Under the pieces are notes generated by a model. That model did no database searches. It worked only from the letters and a program-made list of their open reading frames with translations, and was not told where the DNA came from. A stretch of 64,000 bases of DNA from Arthrobacter echini (GTDB taxonomy: Bacteria; Actinomycetota; Actinomycetes; Actinomycetales; Micrococcaceae). Where the stretch lies: assembly GCF_004803505.1 (NCBI RefSeq), contig NZ_SSWH01000013.1:1-64000 (forward strand), written 5' to 3'. Below, piece by piece: positions 1 to 8,455 of this stretch. Made by a program: the position numbers and the translations under genes. Every line of letters begins with the position of its first letter. Position 1 is the stretch's first letter.

Positions 1-203
<203 letters not shown>

Positions 204-559
204 AACTACGAACACAACACCACCACCCGGGAAAACAAGCGGCAATGCTGCACAAAATTCGAAACCAGCCAAAAAAACCAGCCACCACAACACACATGGC
301 AACCAGCAAATCCAACCAATCAACAAACAATCGGTATCAAAAAACTTGGCACACTATTGAGTTCTCAAACAACAGAAACCACCGGCACCCGACACAGCCA
401 AACCAGCCACATCATCGCTCCGAAGCAACTTCCCAAACCTACCCCCACCAACACCACCACGCAAATCCGGTCCAACCCCTCCGGTGGATCTCCGATCCGA
501 GGATCAGGAGGAACTCCTTGTCGAGAGGTTCGGCCGGGTGCTGAGTGGCGTCGGCGCGG
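204..559 (-). other. rRNA operon leader with antitermination/processing element
   Basis: This gene-free stretch is richer in A and C on the plus strand than the flanking coding DNA. It lies between the probable rrn start point and the 16S 5' end, so it should be transcribed as leader and removed by processing. At 348-369 the minus strand reads TTTGAGAACTCAATAGTGTG, a block I know from actinobacterial 16S leaders, where it belongs to the boxA-type antitermination and RNase III processing region. No coding signal is visible; the short ORFs here lack any family resemblance. Confidence 0.7.
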
Positions 560-565
560 ATCTAA

Positions 566-594
566 ACGATAGCACCGGCGTTTCCAGTATGCAA
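566..594 (-). promoter_or_regulatory. Candidate rrn promoter
   Basis: On the minus strand a -35-like TTGCAT (594-589) is followed after 17 bp by a -10-like TATCGT (571-566). This would start transcription near 559, about 355 nt upstream of the 16S gene. Further promoters between here and glgB cannot be excluded. Confidence 0.6.
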
Positions 595-646
595 AGGCGA
601 TGCATCCTCCACGGTGGACGGGTACCTCGCGGCCGTCGTCCGGGAT

Positions 647-679
647 CGCTGTCCCTCCCGAGGATCAGGAGGGACAGCG
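647..679 (-). terminator. Hairpin downstream of mak-glgB
   Basis: A perfect 12-bp inverted repeat (arms 647-658 and 668-679, loop of 9) begins 5 nt after the glgB stop codon. No T run follows, which is common for actinobacterial terminators. It probably separates the glycogen operon from the rRNA promoter just downstream. Confidence 0.65.
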
Positions 680-683
680 TGGA

Positions 684-3600
684 TCAGGACGCCGGCGTGA
701 AGTAGAGCATACCGAGAGGTGGCACACGGACGTCGCTGTGAGCGGGCTGCCCGTGGTGGGCGCCCTCGACGGCCGTGATGCGTCCGCCGTTGCCTACTCC
801 CGAGCCGCCGAACTGTTCCGCGTCGGTGTTGAGGGCCTCGGCCCACTCCCCTGCCCAGGGGAAGCCGACACGGAACCCTTCGTGGGGACCCCCCGCGAAG
901 TTGGCGATGCACACCACGGGGTTGCCCTGGTGGTCCCAGCGGATGAAGGACAGCGTGTTGTGCTCGCCGTCGTTGTCATCGATCCACTGGAAGCCTGCAG
1001 GCTCGTTGTCCCGCTCGTACAGGGCGGGGGTCTGCCGGTACACCGAGTTCAGGGATCGTACGAGTTCCTGGACACCCTTGTGGGAGGGGGTGTCCGTCAG
1101 CCACCAGTCCAGGCTGCGTTGCTCCGCCCACTCGGACTCCTGCGCGAACTCCGTGCCCATGAAGATGAGCTGCTTGCCCGGGTGCGCCCACTGGAACGCG
1201 AGATAGGCGCGCACGTTGGCCAGCTGCTGCCACCGATCGCCGGGCATCTTCCGCAGCAGGGACCCCTTGCCGTGAACCACCTCGTCGTGACTGATCGGAA
1301 GCAGGAAGTTCTCCGTGTAGGCATAGACCATCGAGAAGGTCGCCTTGCTGTGGTGATACACCCGGTTGATCGGATCCTCAGCGACGTACTCCAGGGTGTC
1401 GTGCATCCACCCCATGTTCCACTTGATGCCGAACCCCAGACCACCACTGCTGGTGGGCCTGGTGACGCCGTCGAACGCGGTGGATTCCTCGGCGATCATG
1501 ACGATGCCCGGGGCCCGCCGGTAGGCGGTCGCATTGACTTCCTGCAGGAAGGAGATGGCTTCGAGGTTCTCCCTGCCACCGAACCGGTTGGGCCGCCACT
1601 GGCCCTCCTCGCGCGAGTAGTCGAGGTAGAGCATCGACGCGACGGCGTCGACGCGGAGTCCGTCGATGTGGAACTCCTCAAGCCAGTAGAGCGCATTGGC
1701 CACGAGGAAGTTGCGTACCTCACGGCGGCCGAAGTCGAAGATGAGCGTGCCCCAGTCCTGGTGCTCACCGAGGAACGGATCGCCGTGCTCGTAGAGCGTG
1801 CCGCCGTCGAACTTCGCCAGCGCCCATTCGTCCTTCGGGAAGTGGGCCGGAACCCAGTCCATGATGACGCCGATACCGGCCTGGTGCAGACGGTCGATCA
1901 GGTACTTGAAATCGTCCGGTGAGCCGAAGCGCGACGTCGGTGCGAAGTAGGAGGTGACCTGGTAGCCCCAGGACCCCCCGAACGGGTGCTCCGCCACGGG
2001 CATGAGTTCGACGTGCGTGAAACCCTGCCAGGAGACGTACTCGACGAGCTGCTCGGCGAGCTCTCGATAGCCGAGGCCCTGGCGCCAGGACCCCAGGTGC
2101 ACCTCGTAGACGCTCATGGGTGCGTTGTGCGGATCGGTCTGCGACCGCGCTTCCATCCACGCCTCGTCGCCGAACACGTGGGTGGACTCCACTACCATGG
2201 ACCCGGTCAGCGGGGGGACCTCGGTCCCCCGGGCCATGGGGTCGGCCTTCTCGCGCCACTGGCCGTCACTGCCCTGGATCTCGAACTTGTAGCGGGTGCC
2301 TGCACCGGCATCGGGAATGAAGATCTCCCAGACTCCCGTGGAGCCGAGCACGCGCATCGCATTCACGCTGCCGTCCCACCCGTTGAAGTCGCCCATGACC
2401 CGCACAGCGCGCGCATTCGGCGCCCATACCGCGAAGGACACGCCCTCGATGTCGCCGAGGACGGAGGAGTAGTGGCGGACATGCGCTCCGAGCGCGGTCC
2501 ACAGCGTCTCGTGCCGACCCTCGCCGATCAGGTGCAGGTCGATCTCCCCGAGCGTGGGCAGGAAGCGGTAGGGATCGTCGACGACGATCGGTTCGCCGTC
2601 GTAGGTCACCTCCAGACGGTAGTCGGGAACGTGCCCGGGCGTCTCCGCCTCGAGGGCCCCGACCCAGATGCCGTTGTGCTCGTGACGCAGTTCCGTACGT
2701 CCGGAGCCGGTCACGACGACGACGGAGCGCGCCAGCCGCCGCAACGTCCTGATCGTGACGACGTCGTTGTCCGCCAGGTGCGCGCCGAGGACGGCGTGGG
2801 GCTGGCTGTAGACACCGTCGGACACCTGCTGCAGCAGTGACTGCTCGACCTTCATGGGAGTGGGCCGGCCCGGAGCGGGCTGGGCCGAGACGGAGGTGGT
2901 CCGATCGTCGGAGGCCTCACCGACCGTCTCCTTCACGGTCTCCGTGACACTGTCGGCCAGGGCAGACGCTGCGCCCCTGGCCTTCGATGCAGCGGCCTTC
3001 GTCTTCCCGGCCACGGCCTTCGCCGTCTTGGCGGTCTTCTTCGCGACGCTTTCATCGTCCGCGCCCTTGTCCGGCACGGCGTTCTTCGAGGAGTTCATCT
3101 CAGCTGCTTTCGTAGCGTCCGCCCCGGGCTGTCCACCCAGAGCGCGTCGGACGTCCCGGACTGGCATTTCGACCCAGTCCGGCCTGTTGCGGATCTCATA
3201 CACGACTTCGTAGAGCGCCTTGTCGAGCCACAGCGCCCGGAAGAGCGGTCCCTGGGTGTCGACGGGGGCACCGGCATCGGCGGCGTACCCCGCGAGGAAC
3301 GCCGCCCGCACGGCGGAGGACCACTGCTCGGTCGCCGCGGCCTCGGCGGATCCGACGTCTGCCGCACCGCGGGAGGCTGCGGCGTACTCGAGGGAGCGGA
3401 CCATGCCGACGACGTCGCGGACCGGGACATCGGGAACACTTCGTTCGGCGGTGGGCCTGAGCGGTTCGCCCTCGAAGTCGATCACGAGCCAACCGCCGTC
3501 GGGAGCCTGCAGGATCTGGCCGAGGTGCAGATCGGCGTGGATGCGCTGCAGAGGCGGAATCTCCTCGAGCTGCTCCACGTCGCGGATGATCTGGTCCACC

Positions 3601-4520
3601 TCGGCGCCGAGCGGCCCCACGGTGTCCCCCGCCTCGTCCCACGCCCACCGGATCCGCTGCGTCAGAGCCTGTCTGAACTCCTTCTTCTCGGCGGCGGTCG
3701 CCGTCCTGCTGCCGAACGCGCCCTCGAGCTGCCGGTGGATCCGTGCGACTGCCCCTCCGAGTCCGCGCGCCTCGGCTGTGAAGTCGGTCGCGGTGGCTGC
3801 CGCGAGCGTCGCCGTGCGCCACGCGTCGGTGCTTCCCTCGACGAAATCGCGCAGGACGCTCACGTGCCCGGTGACGAGCGTGCCGGGGCGCCCGTGCGCC
3901 TCCTGCCACGACCCGGTCACCCAGCCGAAGGTGTCGGGCGTGTCGGTCGAGCCTTGGGCGGTGAGACCCGCGCTGATCTCGACGTCGGGGCTCTCCCCCG
4001 AGGCGAGGACGCGGAAGAACTTGACGATCATGGACCCGGGCCCGGTCCCGTAGACCACCGAGGTGTTGGACTGCTCACCCTGCAGGATCTTCACGGGCTG
4101 GGACTCGGCAGCTTCCTGATGTTCCGGTTCCTTGATGACGACGCCGGTCAGGTTCCCGTCCGGCGAGCTCTGACCCGTGAGGATGAACCTGACCCAGAAC
4201 CGCACGAAGTCGGCGTCGTGCGTGGCGTCGTAGGCCCAGCGCGTACCCAGCGCAGGATGCTCGACGCGCCCGATCAGCGCGGCGTCCGCGGCCTCGAGCG
4301 GCTCACTCCGGTAACTGATGGGGACGCTGACGACATCCGTGCGCCGTCCGGACTCGACGGCGAGGAAGTGCACCTCGAAGCCGGCGACGCCGGCGGGATC
4401 CTCCAGGACGGTTCCGCCGACGACGGTCAGCGCCACGGAGCGCCCCCTCGCCGGGAACCACCGCTGGGAGGGCAGCCACTCGTCGAGGACCTCGGGGATG
4501 AACGGAGTGTGGGTGGTCAC
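684..4520 (-). CDS. glgB: Maltokinase-GlgB fusion (Mak + 1,4-alpha-glucan branching enzyme)
   Basis: A 1278-residue protein read from a GTG that overlaps the treS stop (GTGA). Residues 1 to about 460 are a maltokinase: WLPSQRWFPARG at the N-terminus, HADLHLGQ near residue 330 and VIDFEGEP near 347, the kinase catalytic and metal motifs. It should make maltose-1-phosphate from maltose and ATP. A Lys/Ala-rich linker follows (about 480-540). From about 555 comes a full GlgB with the CBM48-like N-domain and GH13 core: FRVDAV-type nucleophile region (LRVDAVAS, Asp near 958), AEEST (Glu near 1010) and SHDEVVHGKGS. An internal ATG at 3098 could in principle start GlgB alone, but it has only a weak ribosome site, and the frame is open throughout. 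The two activities form the first and last steps of the GlgE route, treS and glgE being next door. Long GlgB proteins of this type occur in related Micrococcaceae as far as I recall. Confidence 0.9.
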   Translation of the reverse strand: MTTHTPFIPEVLDEWLPSQRWFPARGRSVALTVVGGTVLEDPAGVAGFEVHFLAVESGRRTDVVSVPISYRSEPLEAADAALIGRVEHPALGTRWAYDATHDADFVRFWVRFILTGQSSPDGNLTGVVIKEPEHQEAAESQPVKILQGEQSNTSVVYGTGPGSMIVKFFRVLASGESPDVEISAGLTAQGSTDTPDTFGWVTGSWQEAHGRPGTLVTGHVSVLRDFVEGSTDAWRTATLAAATATDFTAEARGLGGAVARIHRQLEGAFGSRTATAAEKKEFRQALTQRIRWAWDEAGDTVGPLGAEVDQIIRDVEQLEEIPPLQRIHADLHLGQILQAPDGGWLVIDFEGEPLRPTAERSVPDVPVRDVVGMVRSLEYAAASRGAADVGSAEAAATEQWSSAVRAAFLAGYAADAGAPVDTQGPLFRALWLDKALYEVVYEIRNRPDWVEMPVRDVRRALGGQPGADATKAAEMNSSKNAVPDKGADDESVAKKTAKTAKAVAGKTKAAASKARGAASALADSVTETVKETVGEASDDRTTSVSAQPAPGRPTPMKVEQSLLQQVSDGVYSQPHAVLGAHLADNDVVTIRTLRRLARSVVVVTGSGRTELRHEHNGIWVGALEAETPGHVPDYRLEVTYDGEPIVVDDPYRFLPTLGEIDLHLIGEGRHETLWTALGAHVRHYSSVLGDIEGVSFAVWAPNARAVRVMGDFNGWDGSVNAMRVLGSTGVWEIFIPDAGAGTRYKFEIQGSDGQWREKADPMARGTEVPPLTGSMVVESTHVFGDEAWMEARSQTDPHNAPMSVYEVHLGSWRQGLGYRELAEQLVEYVSWQGFTHVELMPVAEHPFGGSWGYQVTSYFAPTSRFGSPDDFKYLIDRLHQAGIGVIMDWVPAHFPKDEWALAKFDGGTLYEHGDPFLGEHQDWGTLIFDFGRREVRNFLVANALYWLEEFHIDGLRVDAVASMLYLDYSREEGQWRPNRFGGRENLEAISFLQEVNATAYRRAPGIVMIAEESTAFDGVTRPTSSGGLGFGIKWNMGWMHDTLEYVAEDPINRVYHHSKATFSMVYAYTENFLLPISHDEVVHGKGSLLRKMPGDRWQQLANVRAYLAFQWAHPGKQLIFMGTEFAQESEWAEQRSLDWWLTDTPSHKGVQELVRSLNSVYRQTPALYERDNEPAGFQWIDDNDGEHNTLSFIRWDHQGNPVVCIANFAGGPHEGFRVGFPWAGEWAEALNTDAEQFGGSGVGNGGRITAVEGAHHGQPAHSDVRVPPLGMLYFTPAS

Positions 4521-6286
4521 TGGCTGATGGCCTCCGGGAGGGCGATGACGGGCATCGCCTGGGTGTGCGGGGATGAGGTGTTCGAGTTCGCCGAGCGGAC
4601 CCGCAGCCAGAAGAAGTCGTGGCTGCCCAGGGTCAGGGTGATCTCGCCGTCGTCGGCGAATGCCGGGAAGACCGCCCCTCCGAACAGGTCCCGAAGACCG
4701 CGACCGGCGAATTGCGGCAGCTGCATCCGGGCCGCCACCGGGTGCTGCGAGAGGTTGAAGATGCACAGCACCGACTCCGCCTGCTCGTTCTCGGCGTTGG
4801 TCTCGGGGACCTCACGGAGGAAGGCCAGGACGTTCTCGGATTCGACCGGCACATTGCTGTAGGAGCCGAGGCCGAAGGCGGGGTGTGCCTTGCGCACGGC
4901 GAGCATCTGACGGACCCAGTGCAGGAGGGAACTCGACGTCGCCATCTGCGCTTCCACGTTCACGTGGTTGAAGTGGTAGACCAGCGACTGCACCACAGGG
5001 AGGTAGAGCTTGCCCGGGTCGACCGGGGAGAAGCCCGCGTTGCGGTCGGGGTTCCACTGCATCGGGGTGCGGGAGGCATCGCGGTCCTCGAGCCAGATGT
5101 TGTCACCCATGCCGATCTCGTCCCCGTAGTACAGGAACGGGCTGCCGGGCAGGGAGAGCAGGAGGGCGTGGATGAGCTCCACCTCGGCCCGTGAGTTGTC
5201 GAGCAGGGGGGAGAGGCGACGGCGGATGCCCACGTTGGCGCGCATGCGGGGATCCGGCGCGTACCAGCCGAGCATGGCCTCGCGCTCCTCGTTCGTGACC
5301 ATCTCCAGGGTGAGCTCGTCGTGGTTGCGCAGGAAGGTGCCCCACTGGGCTCCGGCGGGAATGTCCGGGGTGTCCCTCATGGTCTCGATGATGGGTGCCG
5401 CCTTCTGGTCGCGCAGTGCGTAGAACAGCCGCGGCATGATCGGGAAGTGGAAGGACATGTGGCACTCCGGGCCGTCCTCGTCACCGAAGTACTCGACCAC
5501 CTCGTCGGGCATCTGGTTCGCTTCGGCGATGATCACGCGCCCGGGATAGTTCTCGTCCACCATGGCACGCAGTCGCTTGAGGAACTCGTGCGTCTTGGGG
5601 AGGTTCTCGCAGTTCGTGCCCTCCTCCTCGAAGAGGTACGGGATCGCGTCCGCACGGAAGCCGTCGATGCCCTGGTCGAGCCAGAACCTGACGACGTCGA
5701 AGATGGCCTCCTGGACCGCCGGGTTCTCGAAGTTCAGATCCGGCTGGTGGCTGAAGAACCGGTGCCAGAAGAACTGCCGGCGCACCGGGTCGAACGTCCA
5801 GTTGGACTCCTCCGTGTCCACGAAGATGATGCGTGCGTCCTCGTACTTCTCGTCGGTGTCACTCCAGACGTAGAAGTCGCCGTACGGCCCGTCGGGATTG
5901 CTGCGCGACTCCTGGAACCAGTGGTGCTGGTCCGAGGTGTGGTTCACCGGCAGGTCGATGATGACCCGGACCCCGCGCGCGTGCGCCTCGGCCACCAGAC
6001 GCTTGAAGTCGCTCAGGGACCCGAACTCGTCGAGCACGTCGTAGTAGTCGGAGATGTCGTATCCGCCGTCGCGCAGCGGGGACTCGAAGAACGGGGGCAG
6101 CCAGAGGCAGTCGATCCCGAGCCACTGCAGGTAGTCGAGCTTCTCGATCAGCCCCGACAGGTCCCCCGAGCCGTCTCCGTTCGCGTCCGCGAAGCCCCGC
6201 ACCAGTACTTCGTAGAAGACCGCCTTGCGATACCAGTGCGGATCATGGGCCAGTCCGGGTGCGTTCAGCTGGAAGGGGTTGACCAC
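4517..6286 (-). CDS. treS: Trehalose synthase (maltose alpha-D-glucosyltransferase)
   Basis: 589 residues, the normal TreS length. It interconverts trehalose and maltose. The GH13 landmarks are present: GYDISDYYDV, DLPVNHTSDQHHWF, nucleophile region GFRADAIPYL (Asp213), acid/base region AEANQ (Glu255) and RNHDEL (Asp323). The GTG start overlaps the glgE stop (TAGTG) and has GGAG about 9 nt upstream. Although the frame stays open farther upstream inside glgE, that part has no TreS similarity. Its product maltose is the substrate of the downstream fused maltokinase, so gene order follows pathway order. Confidence 0.95.
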   Translation of the reverse strand: MVNPFQLNAPGLAHDPHWYRKAVFYEVLVRGFADANGDGSGDLSGLIEKLDYLQWLGIDCLWLPPFFESPLRDGGYDISDYYDVLDEFGSLSDFKRLVAEAHARGVRVIIDLPVNHTSDQHHWFQESRSNPDGPYGDFYVWSDTDEKYEDARIIFVDTEESNWTFDPVRRQFFWHRFFSHQPDLNFENPAVQEAIFDVVRFWLDQGIDGFRADAIPYLFEEEGTNCENLPKTHEFLKRLRAMVDENYPGRVIIAEANQMPDEVVEYFGDEDGPECHMSFHFPIMPRLFYALRDQKAAPIIETMRDTPDIPAGAQWGTFLRNHDELTLEMVTNEEREAMLGWYAPDPRMRANVGIRRRLSPLLDNSRAEVELIHALLLSLPGSPFLYYGDEIGMGDNIWLEDRDASRTPMQWNPDRNAGFSPVDPGKLYLPVVQSLVYHFNHVNVEAQMATSSSLLHWVRQMLAVRKAHPAFGLGSYSNVPVESENVLAFLREVPETNAENEQAESVLCIFNLSQHPVAARMQLPQFAGRGLRDLFGGAVFPAFADDGEITLTLGSHDFFWLRVRSANSNTSSPHTQAMPVIALPEAISQ

Positions 6287-8325
6287 TAGCGCTGTCTCCT
6301 GATCGAAAGAATATGGGCGGGTTCGACATGGGGGTCGAGCCGTACGTAGTTGCTCTCGCCCCAGCTGAAGGTCTGGCCCGTGACGAGGTCGTCGACGAGG
6401 AACAGGCCGTTCCCGTCGAGGTCGGCCGCATCGAGCTCCAGCTGCGACAGGTCGAGCCACACGGTGCTCTCCCGTGTGCTGTGAGGATCGACGTTCACGA
6501 CGACGATGATCGTGTCCTTGCCCTCGTTTGTCCGCTTGTGCTTGGAGAAGACGAGTGTCGCCGGGTCCGTGCTCGAGTGGATACTCAGGTTCTCGAGGTC
6601 CCCGAGCGCCGGGTGGGAACGCCGGATGGCGTTGAGCCGCGTGATGAAGGGGGCGAGGGATCTGCCCTCGGCCTCCGCTCTCTCGTAGTCCCTCGGACGG
6701 TACTGGAACTTCTCGTTGTCGATGTACTCCTCGGCGCCCGGCCGGGCCACGTGCTCGAAGAGCTCGTAGCCCGAGTAGACGCCCCACAGCGGGCTGGCCA
6801 TGGACGCGAGGACCGCACGGATCCTGAACGCCGCCGGCCCCCCGTACTGCAGGTACTCGGTCAGGATGTCGGGAGTATTGACGAAGAAGTTCGGCCGGAA
6901 GTACGCGGGTGAGACCTTGCTGATCTCGGTGAAGTACTCCTCGAGCTCCGTCTTCGTGTTGCGCCAGGTGAAGTACGAGTAGGACTGCTGAAAGCCCGCA
7001 CGGCCCAGGGCGTGCATCATCGGCGGCCTGGTGAAGGCCTCCGCGAGGAAGATGACGTCGGGGTGCTCGGCGTTGACGCGCGAGATCAGCCATTCCCAGA
7101 ACTGCACCGGCTTGGTGTGCGGATTGTCCACCCGGAAGATCTTCACGCCGTGCCCGATCCACAGCGTCACGACCCGCAGGACCTCCTCCGCGATCCCCTG
7201 GGGGTCGTTGTCGAAGTTGATCGGATAGATGTCCTGGTACTTCTTCGGGGGGTTCTCGGCGTAGGCGATCGAACCGTCGACGCGCGTGGTGAACCATTCG
7301 GGGTGGCTGGTGACCCATGGGTGGTCCGGCGCCGCCTGCAGCGCCAGATCGAGTGCCACCTCGAGATCGAGCTCGTCGGCCCGGGCGACGAAAGCGTCGA
7401 AATCCTCGAACGTCCCCAGATCGGGGTGAATGGCATCGTGACCACCCTCCTCCGAGCCGATGGCCCAGGGTGACCCGGGATCGTCGGGGCCGGCCGTGAG
7501 GGTGTTGTTCGGCCCCTTCCGGTGCACGCGGCCGATCGGATGGATCGGGGGAAGGTACACGACGTCGAAGTTCATGGCCGCGACCGCATCGAGGCGCCCG
7601 GCGGCAGCGCGGAACGTCCCGGAGATCCACTCGGCGCTCTCGGGGTCGTAGCGGGCACCCTCGGATCGGGGGAAGAACTCGTACCAGGCGGCCCGCCCTG
7701 CCAGCTCGCGTTCGACCTCGATCGGATAGTGGCGGGACGCCGTGACCAGCGAGCGGACGGGCGCGCGCCCGATGGCCTCGTGGACCTCGGGAGAGAGCCC
7801 GGCAGCCAGTCGTGCCTCGACACCCGCCTCCTGATCCGCCAGCGCACGCGCCGTGGCCCGGAAGAGCGCGGCATCGGCCCCGGATCGCTCGTCGGCCGCG
7901 CGGTCGAAGAGGGCAGCGCCCTCGGCGAGCATGAGCTCGGTGTCGACGTCGGCCGCGATCTTGATCGTCGCGTCGTGCTCCCAGGTCCCGAAGACGTCGG
8001 ACCAGCCCTCGATGGTGAAGGTGTGCCGTCCCCTGGCGGAGGGCCTCAGGGTTCCTGCCCAGCGATCGAGACCCGAACCCACCGGTGCCAGGCGCACACG
8101 CTGGACCTCCTTGCCCTCCGGGTCGTAGAGAACGGCGGAGACCCCCAGCTGGTCATGACCTTCCCTGAAGACGGTGGCACCGACGGTGATGTCCGAACCG
8201 GGAATGGCCTTCGCCGGGAACCGCCCGTCCTCCACCACCGGACTCACCGCGGTGATGGGGATACGGCCGAAGCGCAGTCCCTCGGGATAGGGGGCGTCAG
8301 GGTTCTCGTCACTGGTGGTTCTCAC
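6286..8325 (-). CDS. glgE: Alpha-1,4-glucan:maltose-1-phosphate maltosyltransferase
   Basis: 679 residues. GlgE extends alpha-1,4-glucan chains with maltosyl units from maltose-1-phosphate. The GH13_3 features visible are EFFPRS, VYLPPIHPIGRVHRKG, the nucleophile region IFRVDNPHTKP (Asp400), FLAEAFTRP (Glu429) and NTPDILTEY. An N-terminal beta domain (about 20-120) precedes a helical insert and the barrel. The GTG start lies 7 nt after a TAACGT -10 hexamer and has no good Shine-Dalgarno sequence, so the message is probably leaderless. First gene of the glgE-treS-mak/glgB operon. Confidence 0.95.
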   Translation of the reverse strand: MRTTSDENPDAPYPEGLRFGRIPITAVSPVVEDGRFPAKAIPGSDITVGATVFREGHDQLGVSAVLYDPEGKEVQRVRLAPVGSGLDRWAGTLRPSARGRHTFTIEGWSDVFGTWEHDATIKIAADVDTELMLAEGAALFDRAADERSGADAALFRATARALADQEAGVEARLAAGLSPEVHEAIGRAPVRSLVTASRHYPIEVERELAGRAAWYEFFPRSEGARYDPESAEWISGTFRAAAGRLDAVAAMNFDVVYLPPIHPIGRVHRKGPNNTLTAGPDDPGSPWAIGSEEGGHDAIHPDLGTFEDFDAFVARADELDLEVALDLALQAAPDHPWVTSHPEWFTTRVDGSIAYAENPPKKYQDIYPINFDNDPQGIAEEVLRVVTLWIGHGVKIFRVDNPHTKPVQFWEWLISRVNAEHPDVIFLAEAFTRPPMMHALGRAGFQQSYSYFTWRNTKTELEEYFTEISKVSPAYFRPNFFVNTPDILTEYLQYGGPAAFRIRAVLASMASPLWGVYSGYELFEHVARPGAEEYIDNEKFQYRPRDYERAEAEGRSLAPFITRLNAIRRSHPALGDLENLSIHSSTDPATLVFSKHKRTNEGKDTIIVVVNVDPHSTRESTVWLDLSQLELDAADLDGNGLFLVDDLVTGQTFSWGESNYVRLDPHVEPAHILSIRRQR

Positions 8326-8332
8326 CCTGAAG

Positions 8333-8362
8333 ACGTTAGCGATTGTCGGCCCGATTTCCTAA
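8333..8362 (-). promoter_or_regulatory. Leaderless promoter of glgE operon
   Basis: The -10 hexamer TAACGT (8338-8333) ends 7 nt before the GTG start. A weak -35-like TTAGGA lies about 18 bp upstream. Transcription would begin at or within a base of the start codon. Confidence 0.55.
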
Positions 8363-8442
8363 GGGGATCGCCCCGCTGTCGGACTGTCTCGTCTTGTCCC
8401 GGTGATTACGCTCCGATTCTCTTCCCCCGCGTACAAGTGCGC

Positions 8443-8448
8443 TAGCGT
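8443..8448 (+). promoter_or_regulatory. -10 element of glgP, leaderless
   Basis: TAGCGT ends 7 nt before the GTG at 8456, the same geometry as the divergent glgE promoter about 105 bp away. No clear -35 is seen. Confidence 0.5.
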
Positions 8449-8455
8449 GAACGGG

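Noticed and set aside
3098-3098. Separate glgB start at an internal ATG
   Set aside because: Poor ribosome site, no stop between Mak and GlgB, and the linker is in frame; kept as a possible secondary start only.
7460-7651. Extension of the treS frame upstream into glgE (to 7630)
   Set aside because: Residues before 6286 have no TreS similarity and overlap the glgE catalytic region in another frame.
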